Assembly: GCF_011174675.1 (NCBI RefSeq)
Contig: NZ_JAANIG010000012.1
Location: forward strand, 34,466-98,465
DNA: 64,000 bases
Reading direction: 5' to 3'
From: Perlabentimonas gracilis
Lineage (GTDB): Bacteria > Bacteroidota > Bacteroidia > Bacteroidales > Tenuifilaceae
A program made the translations under genes and the position numbers. Below, in pieces: positions 8,946-17,592 of the stretch. Below the pieces are notes generated by a model. It saw only the letters and a list, made by a program, of their open reading frames with translations, had not been told where the DNA came from and did not search any database. The first letter of the stretch is position 1, and the number at the start of each line of letters is the position of its first letter.

Positions 8946-10421
8946 TTAGAATAATGGGCTAAACATTCGTGCTAATGACTCCTTAAAATTTTGTTTAGCT
9001 GACCGTTGAGCCCATTTCTTGGGATTTACCTGCTTGCTTCTACGCAAATCCTTGTGAAACTGTTTCTCTAGTCGCTGTGTTAATTCCTGATCGTATATCA
9101 TCGTCAGCAGCTCAAAGTTATCCTCAAAGCTCCTAATGTCCATATTGGCCGAGCCAACAGAGGCAAAGTTACCATCAATCATCAGAATTTTGGAGTGGTT
9201 AAACCCATTTTGGAATAAGTACACCTTTATGCCCGCATCAAGCAGCTCGGAAACGTACGACATGGAGCTCCAGTACACCACGGTAGAGTCGGACTTGCCA
9301 GGGAGGACAATACGCACATCGACTCCGCTTAACGCGGCAGTTTTAAGAGCCGTTAGAATACTTTCGTTAGGGATAAAATAAGGTGTTGAGATGTAAATAT
9401 GCTTACGAGCCCTTGTTATGGCGGCAAAAAATGCTTGCATTATGGATGCCCAATCGGAATCGGGGCCACTAGCAGTTATCTGAAGCGAGTGCTGGCTAGT
9501 AACATTATGCTCTGCAAAGCACTCATCCTTACTAAACTCAAGTTTATTGCTAACAAAATACCAATCGACTAAAAAAATTATTTGGAGCATGCTTACCGCA
9601 TCTCCCTCTATCCTAAGCACGGTATCGTACCATGTACCTAAAAACTCATCGCCTTTCAGGTACCTGTCGGCAATATTCATCCCTCCCATAAAAGCTACTT
9701 CGCCATCAATCACAATAATTTTTCGATGGTTTCTATAGTTTACCTTGCTAGTTAGCAAGGGGAACTTCACCTCCATGAATGGATATACCTCTACACCTGC
9801 AGAGGTTAACTCTTTTATAAAGTTTTTAGGAAGATGCCAACTACCCACATCGTCGTATATGAGCCTTACCTTAACCCCAAGCTTAGCCTTAGCAATTAGT
9901 TTTTCTTTAATCGTATTGCCTATCTCATCATCGGCAATAATGTAGAACTCAAGGTGTATCGATTTCTCTGCCCTGTCGATGTTGTCGAGTATTGATTTAA
10001 ACGTTTTGCGACCCGTTTGAAAGATCTCAACATGGTTGTACTGGGTGAGCAATGCTTTGCTGTTGTTTAGCAACAGGGTAATAATGCCAAGGTTATCGGC
10101 AACGCTAGGAATATCAAAAAACTTTTCGGTGTGAATGTCAACCAGCTGGGTTTGGCTAAGTAGCTCTATTTGCTGGAGGTCTTTAATCCCTTTTCGGTTA
10201 AAGATCTTCTCCTTTCTATGATTCTGCCCGAAAAAGATGTAAAAAATTAGCCCAACAATTGGGAGAAGTATTAGGATAAGCACCCATATGCTGGTTTTGG
10301 CAGGGTCGCGTTTTTCATGTATTACCATTACTGCTGTAGAAATAATGGTAAACAGGTATATCAGCAGTATGATGAGTGGAAGGTTGGATAAGAATATGTT
10401 ATTCCAAAAATCGTAAAGCAT
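8946..10421 (-). CDS. cls: Cardiolipin synthase (phospholipase D superfamily)
   Basis: 491 residues. Two N-terminal transmembrane helices (~12-33 and ~43-64) precede two PLD domains. The catalytic HKD motifs are complete: HRKIIVID (~228-235) and HSKILMID (~407-414), each followed by the family's GG.N or GSANMD continuation. The enzyme makes cardiolipin in the inner membrane, usually from two phosphatidylglycerols. Length and layout match bacterial ClsA. Upstream on the same strand, 110 nt away, is the DUF4252 lipoprotein gene; an operon is possible but not shown. Confidence 0.95.
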   Translation of the reverse strand: MLYDFWNNIFLSNLPLIILLIYLFTIISTAVMVIHEKRDPAKTSIWVLILILLPIVGLIFYIFFGQNHRKEKIFNRKGIKDLQQIELLSQTQLVDIHTEKFFDIPSVADNLGIITLLLNNSKALLTQYNHVEIFQTGRKTFKSILDNIDRAEKSIHLEFYIIADDEIGNTIKEKLIAKAKLGVKVRLIYDDVGSWHLPKNFIKELTSAGVEVYPFMEVKFPLLTSKVNYRNHRKIIVIDGEVAFMGGMNIADRYLKGDEFLGTWYDTVLRIEGDAVSMLQIIFLVDWYFVSNKLEFSKDECFAEHNVTSQHSLQITASGPDSDWASIMQAFFAAITRARKHIYISTPYFIPNESILTALKTAALSGVDVRIVLPGKSDSTVVYWSSMSYVSELLDAGIKVYLFQNGFNHSKILMIDGNFASVGSANMDIRSFEDNFELLTMIYDQELTQRLEKQFHKDLRRSKQVNPKKWAQRSAKQNFKESLARMFSPLF

Positions 10422-10531
10422 AACCTTAAGATGTAAGACATGCTAAAGGTATTAACATTTTTTGAAATATTTTATTAATTACCCACTATGTAAAGTGATA
10501 ATTGCAACACTTGCCATTTGGAGCAATTGTA

Positions 10532-11071
10532 CTAGCGGTTAAAACGATTGAGGTTGGTTACTACCTCAAGATTTTCTGGCCTTGTAAGTTTAGCAATCTT
10601 ATCGAGGCTAATATCACCCTGAAAGCTAACGCAGAATATGCTTTGCGCATTCGAGACCATAACTATCATTTCGCTAACATTCACCGAGTCGGTTGGTAGA
10701 ATTTTCACAATTACAAGCTCATTGCCATTATTTATCGAGGCTAAATCCTGAAATTGAATGTTATCGAGCCTTTCGTTAATATCTGTGAAATGGTTCTCAT
10801 CATCGCTGCTTGAGGCGTTGGGGATAATTAGGAAGTTTAGGTGTTTAATATCCTCAAGCAGCAGTTTTAGCTCAGCATTCCCTGCTTTTGATTCATCGAG
10901 AAAAATGGAGACCATACTGGGTGGAACGGAAAAGGTTTTGCCCACGCCCTTGTCGCGATAGCTTAAGTAGATATCCTTAGATGTTTTATCAGTGTGCTCA
11001 GAACTATTGTTACACCCAACAGCTAAAAACATTACCGAGAGTATTGACACTAAAAAAAGTCGATTAACCAT
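10532..11071 (-). CDS. DUF4252 lipoprotein
   Basis: 179 residues. A signal sequence ends in a lipobox (LAVGC, Cys20), so the mature protein is lipid-anchored. The segments FSVPPSMVSIFLDES, LLLEDIKHLNFLIIP and the C-terminal VSNAQSIFCVSFQGDISLD-type strand-helix pattern match the DUF4252 family, small Bacteroidota envelope proteins of unknown function often found near extracytoplasmic sigma factor genes. No sigma factor is next to it here. It lies 16 nt downstream of the FlK-type thioesterase gene and may share its transcript. Confidence 0.75.
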   Translation of the reverse strand: MVNRLFLVSILSVMFLAVGCNNSSEHTDKTSKDIYLSYRDKGVGKTFSVPPSMVSIFLDESKAGNAELKLLLEDIKHLNFLIIPNASSSDDENHFTDINERLDNIQFQDLASINNGNELVIVKILPTDSVNVSEMIVMVSNAQSIFCVSFQGDISLDKIAKLTRPENLEVVTNLNRFNR

Positions 11072-11087
11072 AATTTTTCAATTGCTG

Positions 11088-11480
11088 CTACTTAGCCTCT
11101 AAAACCTTGTCCATAAACCCCATGGTATCCACTATGTATCGGGTGTGAATACCAGAACCTATCTCACCCTCCTCGTCGTATGCCTTTACCTCAAAAACCA
11201 ATTTATTACCCTCAATTTGGGTTAATACAGCTTTGCTCTCCACTTTCATTCCAATGGGAGTTGCTTTTATATGCTTAATATCAACCTTTACGCCAACGGT
11301 AGTTTGCCCCTGTGGCAGATGAGGCAAAACAGCATTCATTGCGGCATTTTCCATAAGGGCTATCATGGCTGGCGTTGCAAACACAGCTAACGCTCCCGAC
11401 TTGTAATGAATTGCCGAATTCTCCATGCCAACTACAAGAGTTGAAGTAAAATTTAGACCAGTTTTCATATCAGTATTCAT
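11088..11480 (-). CDS. FlK-like hotdog thioesterase
   Basis: 130 residues, single hotdog fold. The catalytic triad of the fluoroacetyl-CoA thioesterase family is conserved with exact spacing: Thr36 in VFATPAMIALMENAA, Glu44 in the same helix, and His70 in VDIKHIKATPIG (family numbering T42/E50/H76; both intervals, 8 and 26 residues, are the same). In non-fluorinated hosts such proteins are general acyl-CoA thioesterases, so a fluoroacetate role should not be assumed. An internal ATG four codons in is an alternative start. The DUF4252 lipoprotein gene follows after 16 nt. Confidence 0.88.
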   Translation of the reverse strand: MNTDMKTGLNFTSTLVVGMENSAIHYKSGALAVFATPAMIALMENAAMNAVLPHLPQGQTTVGVKVDIKHIKATPIGMKVESKAVLTQIEGNKLVFEVKAYDEEGEIGSGIHTRYIVDTMGFMDKVLEAK

Positions 11481-11651
11481 AACAAATATTTTGCAATAAA
11501 GTTATGGAATTTGATTTACTATGGGGATTAAGTTCATTTCTATTTCATAAAAAAACAACGAAAGCAAACTAACTAAGCAGAATATCAGCGGACTTACAAA
11601 AATAAGTAAGCCATTAAAACCTGTATCTTCTATTGAAAAACGTTTACTAGC

Positions 11652-12452
11652 TTAGTCAACTTTAGTCCTCAGCACTCCCGGAGCTATCCTATCCATCCTA
11701 TCAAAAGCAGACTTGTTACCCAACATTATGCTTAGCATTAGGTTGATGCTACAGCCTGCAAATATTGCCAGCATTATCATTATTTGGTATCGAATGGCAG
11801 TAGCAGGCGAATTCCCCCCGAGTATCTGGCCCGTCATCATCCCCGGAAGCGATATAAGCCCCATTACCGATGTATTGGCTATCATTGGGTTAAGGGCTTT
11901 GCGAATGGCTTGCACAATGAATGGGTTTATGGCAGCCTTCTTGCCTTTCCCGTTGATAAGCAAGAAGTAATATAAGTTTTGGTTTTTAACCAGCCCCTCG
12001 AAGTATGCATTTAGCCCCACAATATTATGATTCATTGCATTACCAAGTATCATTCCCGAGATGGGGATAAAGTACTGCGATTCGAATACGTAGGGCAGCT
12101 TGATAACAAACCCCAGAAAGAATGCATCAACAATTACTATGCTGGTAACCCCCGATATTACTAGCGGAACAGCCAACACCCTATGGTTTAAGCCACTCCG
12201 CTTAAGGGTTGTAAAAACTCCTACCAGTATCATAATTAGGACCCAAGCTGAATTGAGGAAGGCATTGTTCTGCTCAAAGATAAACTCGAGGTATAGCGCA
12301 ACCGCCGAAAGTTGAATAACCATTCGGGTTATGGCAATAAGGGTTGATCGGGTTAATCCCACCCTGTAGTACCAGAAACCAGCTAATGGAATTAGTAATA
12401 TTAATAGGCTAAAGGCCAAACTGACCCATGAAATATCCTGTGCTGCGCTCAT
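11652..12452 (-). CDS. UPF0014/FetB-like ABC transporter permease
   Basis: 266 residues with about seven transmembrane helices and no signal peptide. The conserved core PISGMILGNAMN, the 'QAIRKALNPMIANTSVMGLI' helix-loop and LPGMMTGQILGG are hallmarks of the UPF0014 family, whose E. coli member FetB (YbbM) is the permease of an iron exporter. It overlaps the upstream ATPase gene by 4 bp (ATGA), so the two are translationally coupled and form one transporter. The metal-export role is taken from the E. coli pair; the substrate here is not demonstrated. Confidence 0.9.
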   Translation of the reverse strand: MSAAQDISWVSLAFSLLILLIPLAGFWYYRVGLTRSTLIAITRMVIQLSAVALYLEFIFEQNNAFLNSAWVLIMILVGVFTTLKRSGLNHRVLAVPLVISGVTSIVIVDAFFLGFVIKLPYVFESQYFIPISGMILGNAMNHNIVGLNAYFEGLVKNQNLYYFLLINGKGKKAAINPFIVQAIRKALNPMIANTSVMGLISLPGMMTGQILGGNSPATAIRYQIMIMLAIFAGCSINLMLSIMLGNKSAFDRMDRIAPGVLRTKVD

Positions 12453-13042
12453 AGTTCAATTATTTTATGGCATTTGGCATTCCATTGGTCACTATGCGAG
12501 GTTGAAATAACGGTTAGCTCTTCCCTACCCCAAATTAACTCCATAAGCACATCTGTTGATGTTTGATCGAGAGCCGATGTTGGCTCATCGAGAAGCAAAA
12601 TTGGTCTATTCAAGCTTAAGATTAACGAGATCAACAGGCGTTGCTTTTCCCCTCCGCTCAAATCGGCAAAGGGTTGATAAAGAGCTTCCTCCTCGAGTTT
12701 AAGCTGCTTGAGTATTGTCACTGCCGGTAAAATATCTATTGAAAGTAAGTCGGCTAGCTCCTTACCATTGGTTGCCATAAGTTCTACTCCCTGAGGGAGG
12801 TAAGCAATTTTGCTGCGGATATCTTTGGCGGTTTGCCTATTGAATGGCTCACCATCAAATGAAACACTACCCATATTGGGAGGAACAATACCTGCTAAAA
12901 TGCGCAAAAGGGTTGTTTTGCCCCTACCCGATACACCCGTAATTGAAACCTTCTGCCCCTGCTCAATAGCAAAGTTAATATCGTTGAGAATAACCTTGCT
13001 ACCAAAGGTTACTTGTATTCCGTTGGCCTCCACTTTGTGCAT
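12449..13042 (-). CDS. ABC transporter ATP-binding protein (FetA-like)
   Basis: 197 residues, a compact nucleotide-binding domain. Walker A is GVSGRGKTT (~36-44), Q-loop around AYLPQGVELM, signature DLSGGEKQR, Walker B RPILLLDEPTSALD, and a switch histidine in STSHSD. It pairs with the UPF0014 permease it overlaps by 4 bp. The hotdog thioesterase gene upstream ends 21 nt before this start, so the three genes probably form one operon. Confidence 0.92.
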   Translation of the reverse strand: MHKVEANGIQVTFGSKVILNDINFAIEQGQKVSITGVSGRGKTTLLRILAGIVPPNMGSVSFDGEPFNRQTAKDIRSKIAYLPQGVELMATNGKELADLLSIDILPAVTILKQLKLEEEALYQPFADLSGGEKQRLLISLILSLNRPILLLDEPTSALDQTSTDVLMELIWGREELTVISTSHSDQWNAKCHKIIEL

Positions 13043-13063
13043 AGCTGTGCAAAATCTGTTTAA

Positions 13064-13411
13064 TTACAACCTTACTGGGCGACCATCTTCGCTAACTGGC
13101 GCAAGGCAAAAAGAGCCGCTAATTACCTTCTCCTTCTCATCACCTTTAACTACAAAACCACTCACATCAACATCTACCTTAACCCTTCCTTTGGATACAA
13201 TGGCCGCTGTGAACTCAACAACCTCGTTTTGGTGAACCGGCTTTAAAAACTTTACAGAATCAACTTTAACTGTCACAAAATCTTTTTGATATGCCTGCGA
13301 AACGGCAATAAAAGCCAGCTCATCCATCCATTTAAGGGCTTGCCCCCCGAATAAAGTTTTATGGTGATTGGTATACTTTGGAAAGATAACACGCGTCATA
13401 GTAGCAGCCAT
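13064..13411 (-). CDS. Acyl-CoA thioesterase, YciA/Acot hotdog family
   Basis: 115 residues from the chosen start. The motif PKYTNHHKTLFGGQALKWMDE carries the family's N-H..LFGG...W.DE signature, with catalytic Asp in the MDE turn; VTVKVDSVKFLKPV follows. The open frame extends 27 codons further upstream (to 13492), but the -7 promoter element TAAATTTG lies at 13424-13431, inside that extension, so the ATG at 13409-13411 is the sensible start; MTRVIF four codons later is also possible. The gene leads an operon with the FetAB-like pair. Substrate specificity is unknown. Confidence 0.85.
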   Translation of the reverse strand: MAATMTRVIFPKYTNHHKTLFGGQALKWMDELAFIAVSQAYQKDFVTVKVDSVKFLKPVHQNEVVEFTAAIVSKGRVKVDVDVSGFVVKGDEKEKVISGSFCLAPVSEDGRPVRL

Positions 13412-13423
13412 AGCTTTTTGCGG

Positions 13424-13431
13424 CAAATTTA
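13424..13431 (-). promoter_or_regulatory. -7 element of the thioesterase-fetAB-like operon
   Basis: TAAATTTG on the minus strand matches TAnnTTTG and lies 12 nt upstream of the ATG at 13411. No convincing -33 element was found. Confidence 0.55.
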
Positions 13432-13515
13432 GGCTATAAAATGGATTAATGAAAAGAATGCGCCATAAAGATATATCATCTTCACAGCGCATTCTTAAAA
13501 GTTTTTCTGATACTT

Positions 13516-14601
13516 CTAAAGTATTGTCTTGTCGATAAACTTTGAGTTCATAAGCCTGGCTACCGCCATATACGATGGAGAAAACCTAACCTTATCGCCC
13601 ACCTTGTACCTACACTTTTTATTCTTATCCACAGGGCCAAGGTCGTATACGCTCATATCGGAGGTAGTGCCCGCGAAGCGAATCTCAGGATCCTTTGGGG
13701 TTAATTCGTCCACATCCACGTCGAGGATACCAAAGTCCAGAATTGCGCGATAGCTATGATCCCAGTCAAAATCTTCGGAGGTGTGGCCAATGTTGCCCTC
13801 GGTTAGAATACCATCGGGGCTGGTCTCCTTAAGCTCCAACTCGATAACGTTCCCCAGATACTCAAAAGCATCGGTGGAGAGGTCGAGAAATTGAGTACCA
13901 TCGAACGGAGATGTGCCCAGGAATGGTGTTTCGCCAATGCGCAAATGGTTAACATTTTTTGGCATTGCCGATTTACCCACCAATGGCAGGGTAATGGAGC
14001 TACCACCAGAGATAAGGGGCAGGTTGGTATTAAACTTAGCATCAATTAGCTGCTTGTAAAGCGACATCTGCAGCAGCTTATCGTATGTAGGCTGAATGCC
14101 ATACATACAGCCAAGGTTGGTGCCAATACCCTCAATATCGATATTCTTGAGTTCAAAAACTCGTTTGTAAAAATCGATTACCTTTTCGCGTAGGATACCC
14201 TCGCGCAGCTCACCCAGCTCAATCATGATGATAACTCGGTGGCGTTTACCCTGACGGCCTGCCTCGGCATTTAGCGCCTCAATAGTTCGATACGATGAGT
14301 TAAGCGAAATGTCGGCATAGCTAACAATGGCCTCAATGGTATCCATTGCAGGAGGCTTAACGTACATGGTAACAATCTCGGGGTTAATCTCCTTGATAAT
14401 TTGAAGCCCCGAAATTCGAGAATCGCCAACGCTATGCAGATTTTTCACAATGGGGTGAAAAAGTAGCTTCTCGAGAAACTCACGATGCCCTGAGAGCACC
14501 TTTACCACCAAGCTCCACGTTACGTTATGCTTGTCGAGAAACTTATTTAGCTTCTCAACATTTTGAATAATATCATCTGACTTAACAACCAGTTCTGCCA
14601 T
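13516..14601 (-). CDS. Alanine/ornithine racemase-family PLP enzyme
   Basis: 361 residues. The fold-III PLP barrel starts with the Schiff-base lysine in WSLVVKVLSG (Lys34). Other family features are SVGDSRISGL, VIIMIELGELREGI, the IGTNLGCMYG turn, SGGSSITLPL (phosphate-binding Gly-rich loop) and LRIGETPFLG. This matches the ornithine racemase (Orr)/YhfX-like branch rather than Alr, which would carry a separate C-terminal beta domain with a catalytic Tyr. A GNAT acetyltransferase gene ends 3 nt upstream, so the two are coexpressed. The amino-acid substrate is not identifiable from sequence. Confidence 0.85.
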   Translation of the reverse strand: MAELVVKSDDIIQNVEKLNKFLDKHNVTWSLVVKVLSGHREFLEKLLFHPIVKNLHSVGDSRISGLQIIKEINPEIVTMYVKPPAMDTIEAIVSYADISLNSSYRTIEALNAEAGRQGKRHRVIIMIELGELREGILREKVIDFYKRVFELKNIDIEGIGTNLGCMYGIQPTYDKLLQMSLYKQLIDAKFNTNLPLISGGSSITLPLVGKSAMPKNVNHLRIGETPFLGTSPFDGTQFLDLSTDAFEYLGNVIELELKETSPDGILTEGNIGHTSEDFDWDHSYRAILDFGILDVDVDELTPKDPEIRFAGTTSDMSVYDLGPVDKNKKCRYKVGDKVRFSPSYMAVARLMNSKFIDKTIL

Positions 14602-14604
14602 GGT

Positions 14605-15051
14605 TTACTTCTTTTTAACGTAACGCATCTCGGCGTACTTTGTGGTGAAACCAATGCGCTCGTAAAGTCTCTTGGCAGGATTATCGTACTCCACGTGTAG
14701 TTTCACATCACCTTCGGCACGATTAATAGCCTCCTCCATCAGCTGTTTGCCAATGCCTTTTCCTCTAAGGCTAGCGTCAACAGCAATGTAAACCAAAATG
14801 TTTTCGGGAATAAAACCTTGCATACCCGTTTTATTCATTACAACAATGCCCACCAATTGGCCATCGTAGTGTCCAGTAAGAACAAAGCCTCCCTTGCCGC
14901 TATCCTTTGCAAAGGCATAGTCGAGGCATTTGCCTATTGACACCTTATCGTCGCGAAAGCGATCGAGGTGTGTATGTAAAAAGTTAATAATCTCGTCTCT
15001 GGAAGTTTCTTTAAGGTCGTTCTCGTTGTTAATCTGCTTTACTTGTAGCAT
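14605..15051 (-). CDS. GNAT-family N-acetyltransferase
   Basis: 148 residues. The acetyl-CoA-binding motif A is VDASLRGKGIGKQLMEEA (Q/R-x-x-G-x-G/A pattern as R-G-K-G-I-G), followed by the motif B helix and LYERIGFTTKYAEMRYV at the end. It is the first gene of a two-gene operon with the PLP racemase, 3 nt apart. Joint expression suggests acetylation of the racemase product or substrate, but that is inference from position only. Confidence 0.88.
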   Translation of the reverse strand: MLQVKQINNENDLKETSRDEIINFLHTHLDRFRDDKVSIGKCLDYAFAKDSGKGGFVLTGHYDGQLVGIVVMNKTGMQGFIPENILVYIAVDASLRGKGIGKQLMEEAINRAEGDVKLHVEYDNPAKRLYERIGFTTKYAEMRYVKKK

Positions 15052-15143
15052 AATTTAAGTTTTGGTTAAACAATAACTGCTTTTTTGATAGTATAGAAAA
15101 CTATTAAAGGTAAAATGTTAAGCAGCGGAGATATGTATTTATG

Positions 15144-15174
15144 CAAATATAGTAATTTTTGGTGAAGAATCAAA
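15144..15174 (-). promoter_or_regulatory. Promoter of the GNAT-racemase operon
   Basis: On the minus strand TTTG (15171-15174), a 19-nt spacer and TATATTTG (15144-15151) give a full Bacteroidota-type promoter. The leader to the ATG at 15051 would be about 87 nt. Confidence 0.75.
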
Positions 15175-15284
15175 GGTGTTAGCTACTAGGTCAATACGAT
15201 TAACCAGCAGCATCTCATTCTTAGGTAAAGAGTTTAAGCCGATTAGCCAGCCAGAATTTTAGGCCAAAAAAGTTGAGTTTTCAT

Positions 15285-15292
15285 TACTTTTG
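15285..15292 (+). promoter_or_regulatory. -7 element upstream of the 156-residue unknown gene
   Basis: TACTTTTG matches TAnnTTTG, 32 nt before the ATG at 15325. No clear -33 element at the expected distance. Confidence 0.5.
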
Positions 15293-15324
15293 ATGAGCTG
15301 AAAAGAACCAAACACCCATTGACG

Positions 15325-15795
15325 ATGAAGGCTGCTTCAATTCATAATATTAAGACAGAGCTAAAGGTTTTACCACAGCCAGTGCTTGTTGATATTTGCA
15401 TTAGGCTGGCAAAATACAAGCTTGAGAACAAGGAATTGCTATCGTACCTTTTGTTTGAGGCGCAGGATGAGCAAGCCTATATTGCCCAGGCCAAAGCCCT
15501 TTTGGAGGAAGATTTCAAATCGCTTAACAAAAGCCGACAGTTCCTTGCTAAGAAGACGATTCGCAAGGCTCTGCGCACAACCACTAAGCACATTAAATAC
15601 TCGAGCAGTAAGCAAACCGAGCTGGAGTTGCTTATCCATTTCTGTAAGCAATTACGCAAAACGGGGCTTGCGTTACGAGCCAATACGGTGATTGGAAATA
15701 TTTACCTAAAGCAGTATTTGAAAATTAAAAAAACGCTTGAGAGCCTACATGAAGATTTGCAATACGATTACAAAGAGGATGTTAGGCTGCTATAA
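15325..15795 (+). CDS. Hypothetical helical protein
   Basis: 156 residues, not recognised. It is basic (Lys/Arg rich), predicted mostly alpha-helical and cytoplasmic, without signal peptide or membrane segment. The pattern LPQPVLVDICIRLAKYK near the start and LRANTVIGNIYLKQYLK near the end reads like a conserved helical repeat, perhaps a nucleic-acid or protein-binding scaffold, but no motif is diagnostic. The ATG at 15325 is preferred over the in-frame TTG at 15319. It faces the VF530 gene convergently with 14 nt between stops. Confidence 0.75.
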   Translation: MKAASIHNIKTELKVLPQPVLVDICIRLAKYKLENKELLSYLLFEAQDEQAYIAQAKALLEEDFKSLNKSRQFLAKKTIRKALRTTTKHIKYSSSKQTELELLIHFCKQLRKTGLALRANTVIGNIYLKQYLKIKKTLESLHEDLQYDYKEDVRLL

Positions 15796-15809
15796 AAATA
15801 GCAAAGAAG

Positions 15810-16046
15810 TTATACCTCCCTTTTACTTTTCCTAAGCATATATAAGTATAGGCTCTCCACTTTTTCGCGTGCCCAAGGAGTTTTCCTAAGAAATTTTAGG
15901 CTTGATTTTATAGACGGATTTGATTTAAAACAATTAAGATTGATTTTGCCATAAAGTTCTTCCCATCCATAGTAGTTAACTAGTTGGGCTAAAATTGACT
16001 CTAAGGTGAGCCCATGTAGCGGATTGTTCTTTTGACTTTCAGCCAT
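15810..16046 (-). CDS. VF530 family (DUF2132) DNA-binding-like protein
   Basis: 78 residues from [12 protein letters not shown]. Nearly the whole protein matches the VF530/DUF2132 pattern: [51 protein letters not shown] (segments given separately). The family structure is a small helical fold proposed to bind DNA. The open frame continues 34 codons upstream into the helicase gene, but that extension is the helicase's Lys-rich tail in another frame, so the internal ATG is chosen. It begins 16 nt after the helicase stop and is probably cotranscribed with it. Confidence 0.9.
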   Translation of the reverse strand: MAESQKNNPLHGLTLESILAQLVNYYGWEELYGKINLNCFKSNPSIKSSLKFLRKTPWAREKVESLYLYMLRKSKREV

Positions 16047-16062
16047 TCTAATATTTAAGAAG

Positions 16063-17412
16063 TTAAAACCTTGTTTTCTTGGGTTTGTTTGGATTTTTTG
16101 CTTTTTGGAGTTTCTCGTACTTCTCCTTCCTATTTTTGGGCCCACCAAGGTTTACCTTTTTGTTCTTGTCCTTCTTCTCATGCTTATGTGCTTTGGGTTT
16201 GGGCGCTTTTCGGGTGATTTTTGAGAGATAATCCTTATCGCCTAAGTTTACTGGTTTTTCCTCGTCAATAAGCACGTTCGATATTTCCAGATTACTGGGA
16301 AGCGGCAGTATTTCGATATGCTTTCCCATAAGCTGCTCAACTCCAAATTGGTACTCCTGCTCCCACTCGGCAATAAACGAAATGGCCTCGCCATCCTTAT
16401 TGGCCCTTCCGGTTCGTCCAATGCGATGCAGGTAATCGCCCGAAGCTTCTGGCATATCGAAGTTTACCACGTGGGTCACATCGGTGATGTCCATACCTCG
16501 AGCTACAATATCGGTTGCAATGAGGATACGGTGAGTTCCATCTTCGAACTGCCTTAAGGCTGTAAGCCTTGTGTTATGCGCTTTATTGGAGTGTATTACG
16601 CTAATCTGCTCGGGGAACTTCTCTCCCACCTTCTCAAACAGCCTATCGGCAGTTTTCTTCGATTTAACAAAAACCATCACCTTGCTTAAGTCGGTATTCT
16701 CATTGAGCAGCAGCTCAAGCAAGTTGGCCTTGGTATTAAAGTTGGGAACAAGATACCCGGTTTGCTTTATCCTTTCAATTGGTGTTCCGTGGGGATTTAC
16801 TACAATTCGTTGTGGTTCAATAAGGCTATTGGAAATAAACTCATCAACCTCGGGGGTAATGGTTGCCGAGAACATTAGCGTTTGCCTTTTCTCGGGTAGT
16901 AGCTCGATCACATTGGCCAGCTGCGGACGCAACCCAAGGCTAAGCATTTCATCAACCTCATCTATTACTAGTTTTTTTATTGATTTTAAGCGCAGTACGC
17001 CCGTAAAGGTTAAATCGATTAGCCGACCAGGCGTGGCCACCAGAATATCGAGGCCATCGTAAACCAGCTGCTTTTGGGTATTTATATTGGTATCGCCGTA
17101 CACACCAGCCGAACGTATATCGTAGTACTTGGTTAGCTTCTTAATCTCCTCCACTATTTGTACTACCAGTACCCTTGTGGGGGCGAGAATAAGCACGCGG
17201 GGCTCACGTTGCTTGGAATATGTTAGGGTATTAAGCAATGGCAATAGGTAGGCAAATGTTTTTCCTGTTCCGGTTTGGGCGATGCCAATGGCATTTTTAC
17301 CCGACATAATCACGGGAAATGCCTTGTCCTGTATTGGTGTAGGATTGATAAACTCCAAATCGGCTAGCGCCTGCAGGAATGGTTTTTTGATATTTAGCTC
17401 TTCGAAGGTCAC
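16063..17412 (-). CDS. DEAD-box-type ATP-dependent RNA helicase (motif II DEVD)
   Basis: 449 residues. Q motif around [12 protein letters not shown], motif I AQTGTGKT, Ia PTRVLVVQI, Ib ATPGRL, motif II DEVD (~152-155) in place of DEAD, motif III FSATI, motif [12 protein letters not shown], motif [10 protein letters not shown]. All catalytic positions other than the Ala-to-Val change are normal, so it should be an active RNA-dependent ATPase. The C-terminal ~60 residues are Lys/Asn/Pro rich, a likely RNA-binding tail. Such helicases act in ribosome assembly or mRNA turnover. VF530 follows in the same transcript; three tandem repeats lie immediately upstream of the start. Confidence 0.95.
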   Translation of the reverse strand: MTFEELNIKKPFLQALADLEFINPTPIQDKAFPVIMSGKNAIGIAQTGTGKTFAYLLPLLNTLTYSKQREPRVLILAPTRVLVVQIVEEIKKLTKYYDIRSAGVYGDTNINTQKQLVYDGLDILVATPGRLIDLTFTGVLRLKSIKKLVIDEVDEMLSLGLRPQLANVIELLPEKRQTLMFSATITPEVDEFISNSLIEPQRIVVNPHGTPIERIKQTGYLVPNFNTKANLLELLLNENTDLSKVMVFVKSKKTADRLFEKVGEKFPEQISVIHSNKAHNTRLTALRQFEDGTHRILIATDIVARGMDITDVTHVVNFDMPEASGDYLHRIGRTGRANKDGEAISFIAEWEQEYQFGVEQLMGKHIEILPLPSNLEISNVLIDEEKPVNLGDKDYLSKITRKAPKPKAHKHEKKDKNKKVNLGGPKNRKEKYEKLQKAKNPNKPKKTRF

Positions 17413-17426
17413 GGTTTGTCAGTTTT

Positions 17427-17534
17427 CAGTAATCGGTAATCAGTATTCGGTAATCAGTAATCGGTAATCGGTAATCAGTAATCGGTAATCAGTAATCGGT
17501 AATCGGTAATTGGTAATTGGTAATTAGTCATCGG
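17427..17534. repeat. Heptanucleotide tandem repeat (CRGTAAT)n, about 15 units
   Basis: Consecutive 7-bp units, mainly CAGTAAT and CGGTAAT, decaying to TGGTAAT at the right end. It begins 14 nt upstream of the helicase start at 17412, thus inside its 5' control region. Confidence 0.9.
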
Positions 17535-17545
17535 TTGGTAGTTGA

Positions 17546-17566
17546 AAAGTCGAAAGTCGAAAGTCA
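17546..17566. repeat. Short heptamer repeat (AAAGTCG) x3
   Basis: Three consecutive units AAAGTCG, AAAGTCG, AAAGTCA between the two longer repeats; a different 7-bp unit from its neighbour. Confidence 0.8.
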
Positions 17567-17592
17567 ATAGGAAAGTTGAGAACTCTAACTCT

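Noticed and set aside
11088..11480. Fluoroacetate resistance
   Set aside because: The triad is shared by many FlK-like thioesterases in organisms that never meet fluoroacetate; no fluorine-related genes nearby.
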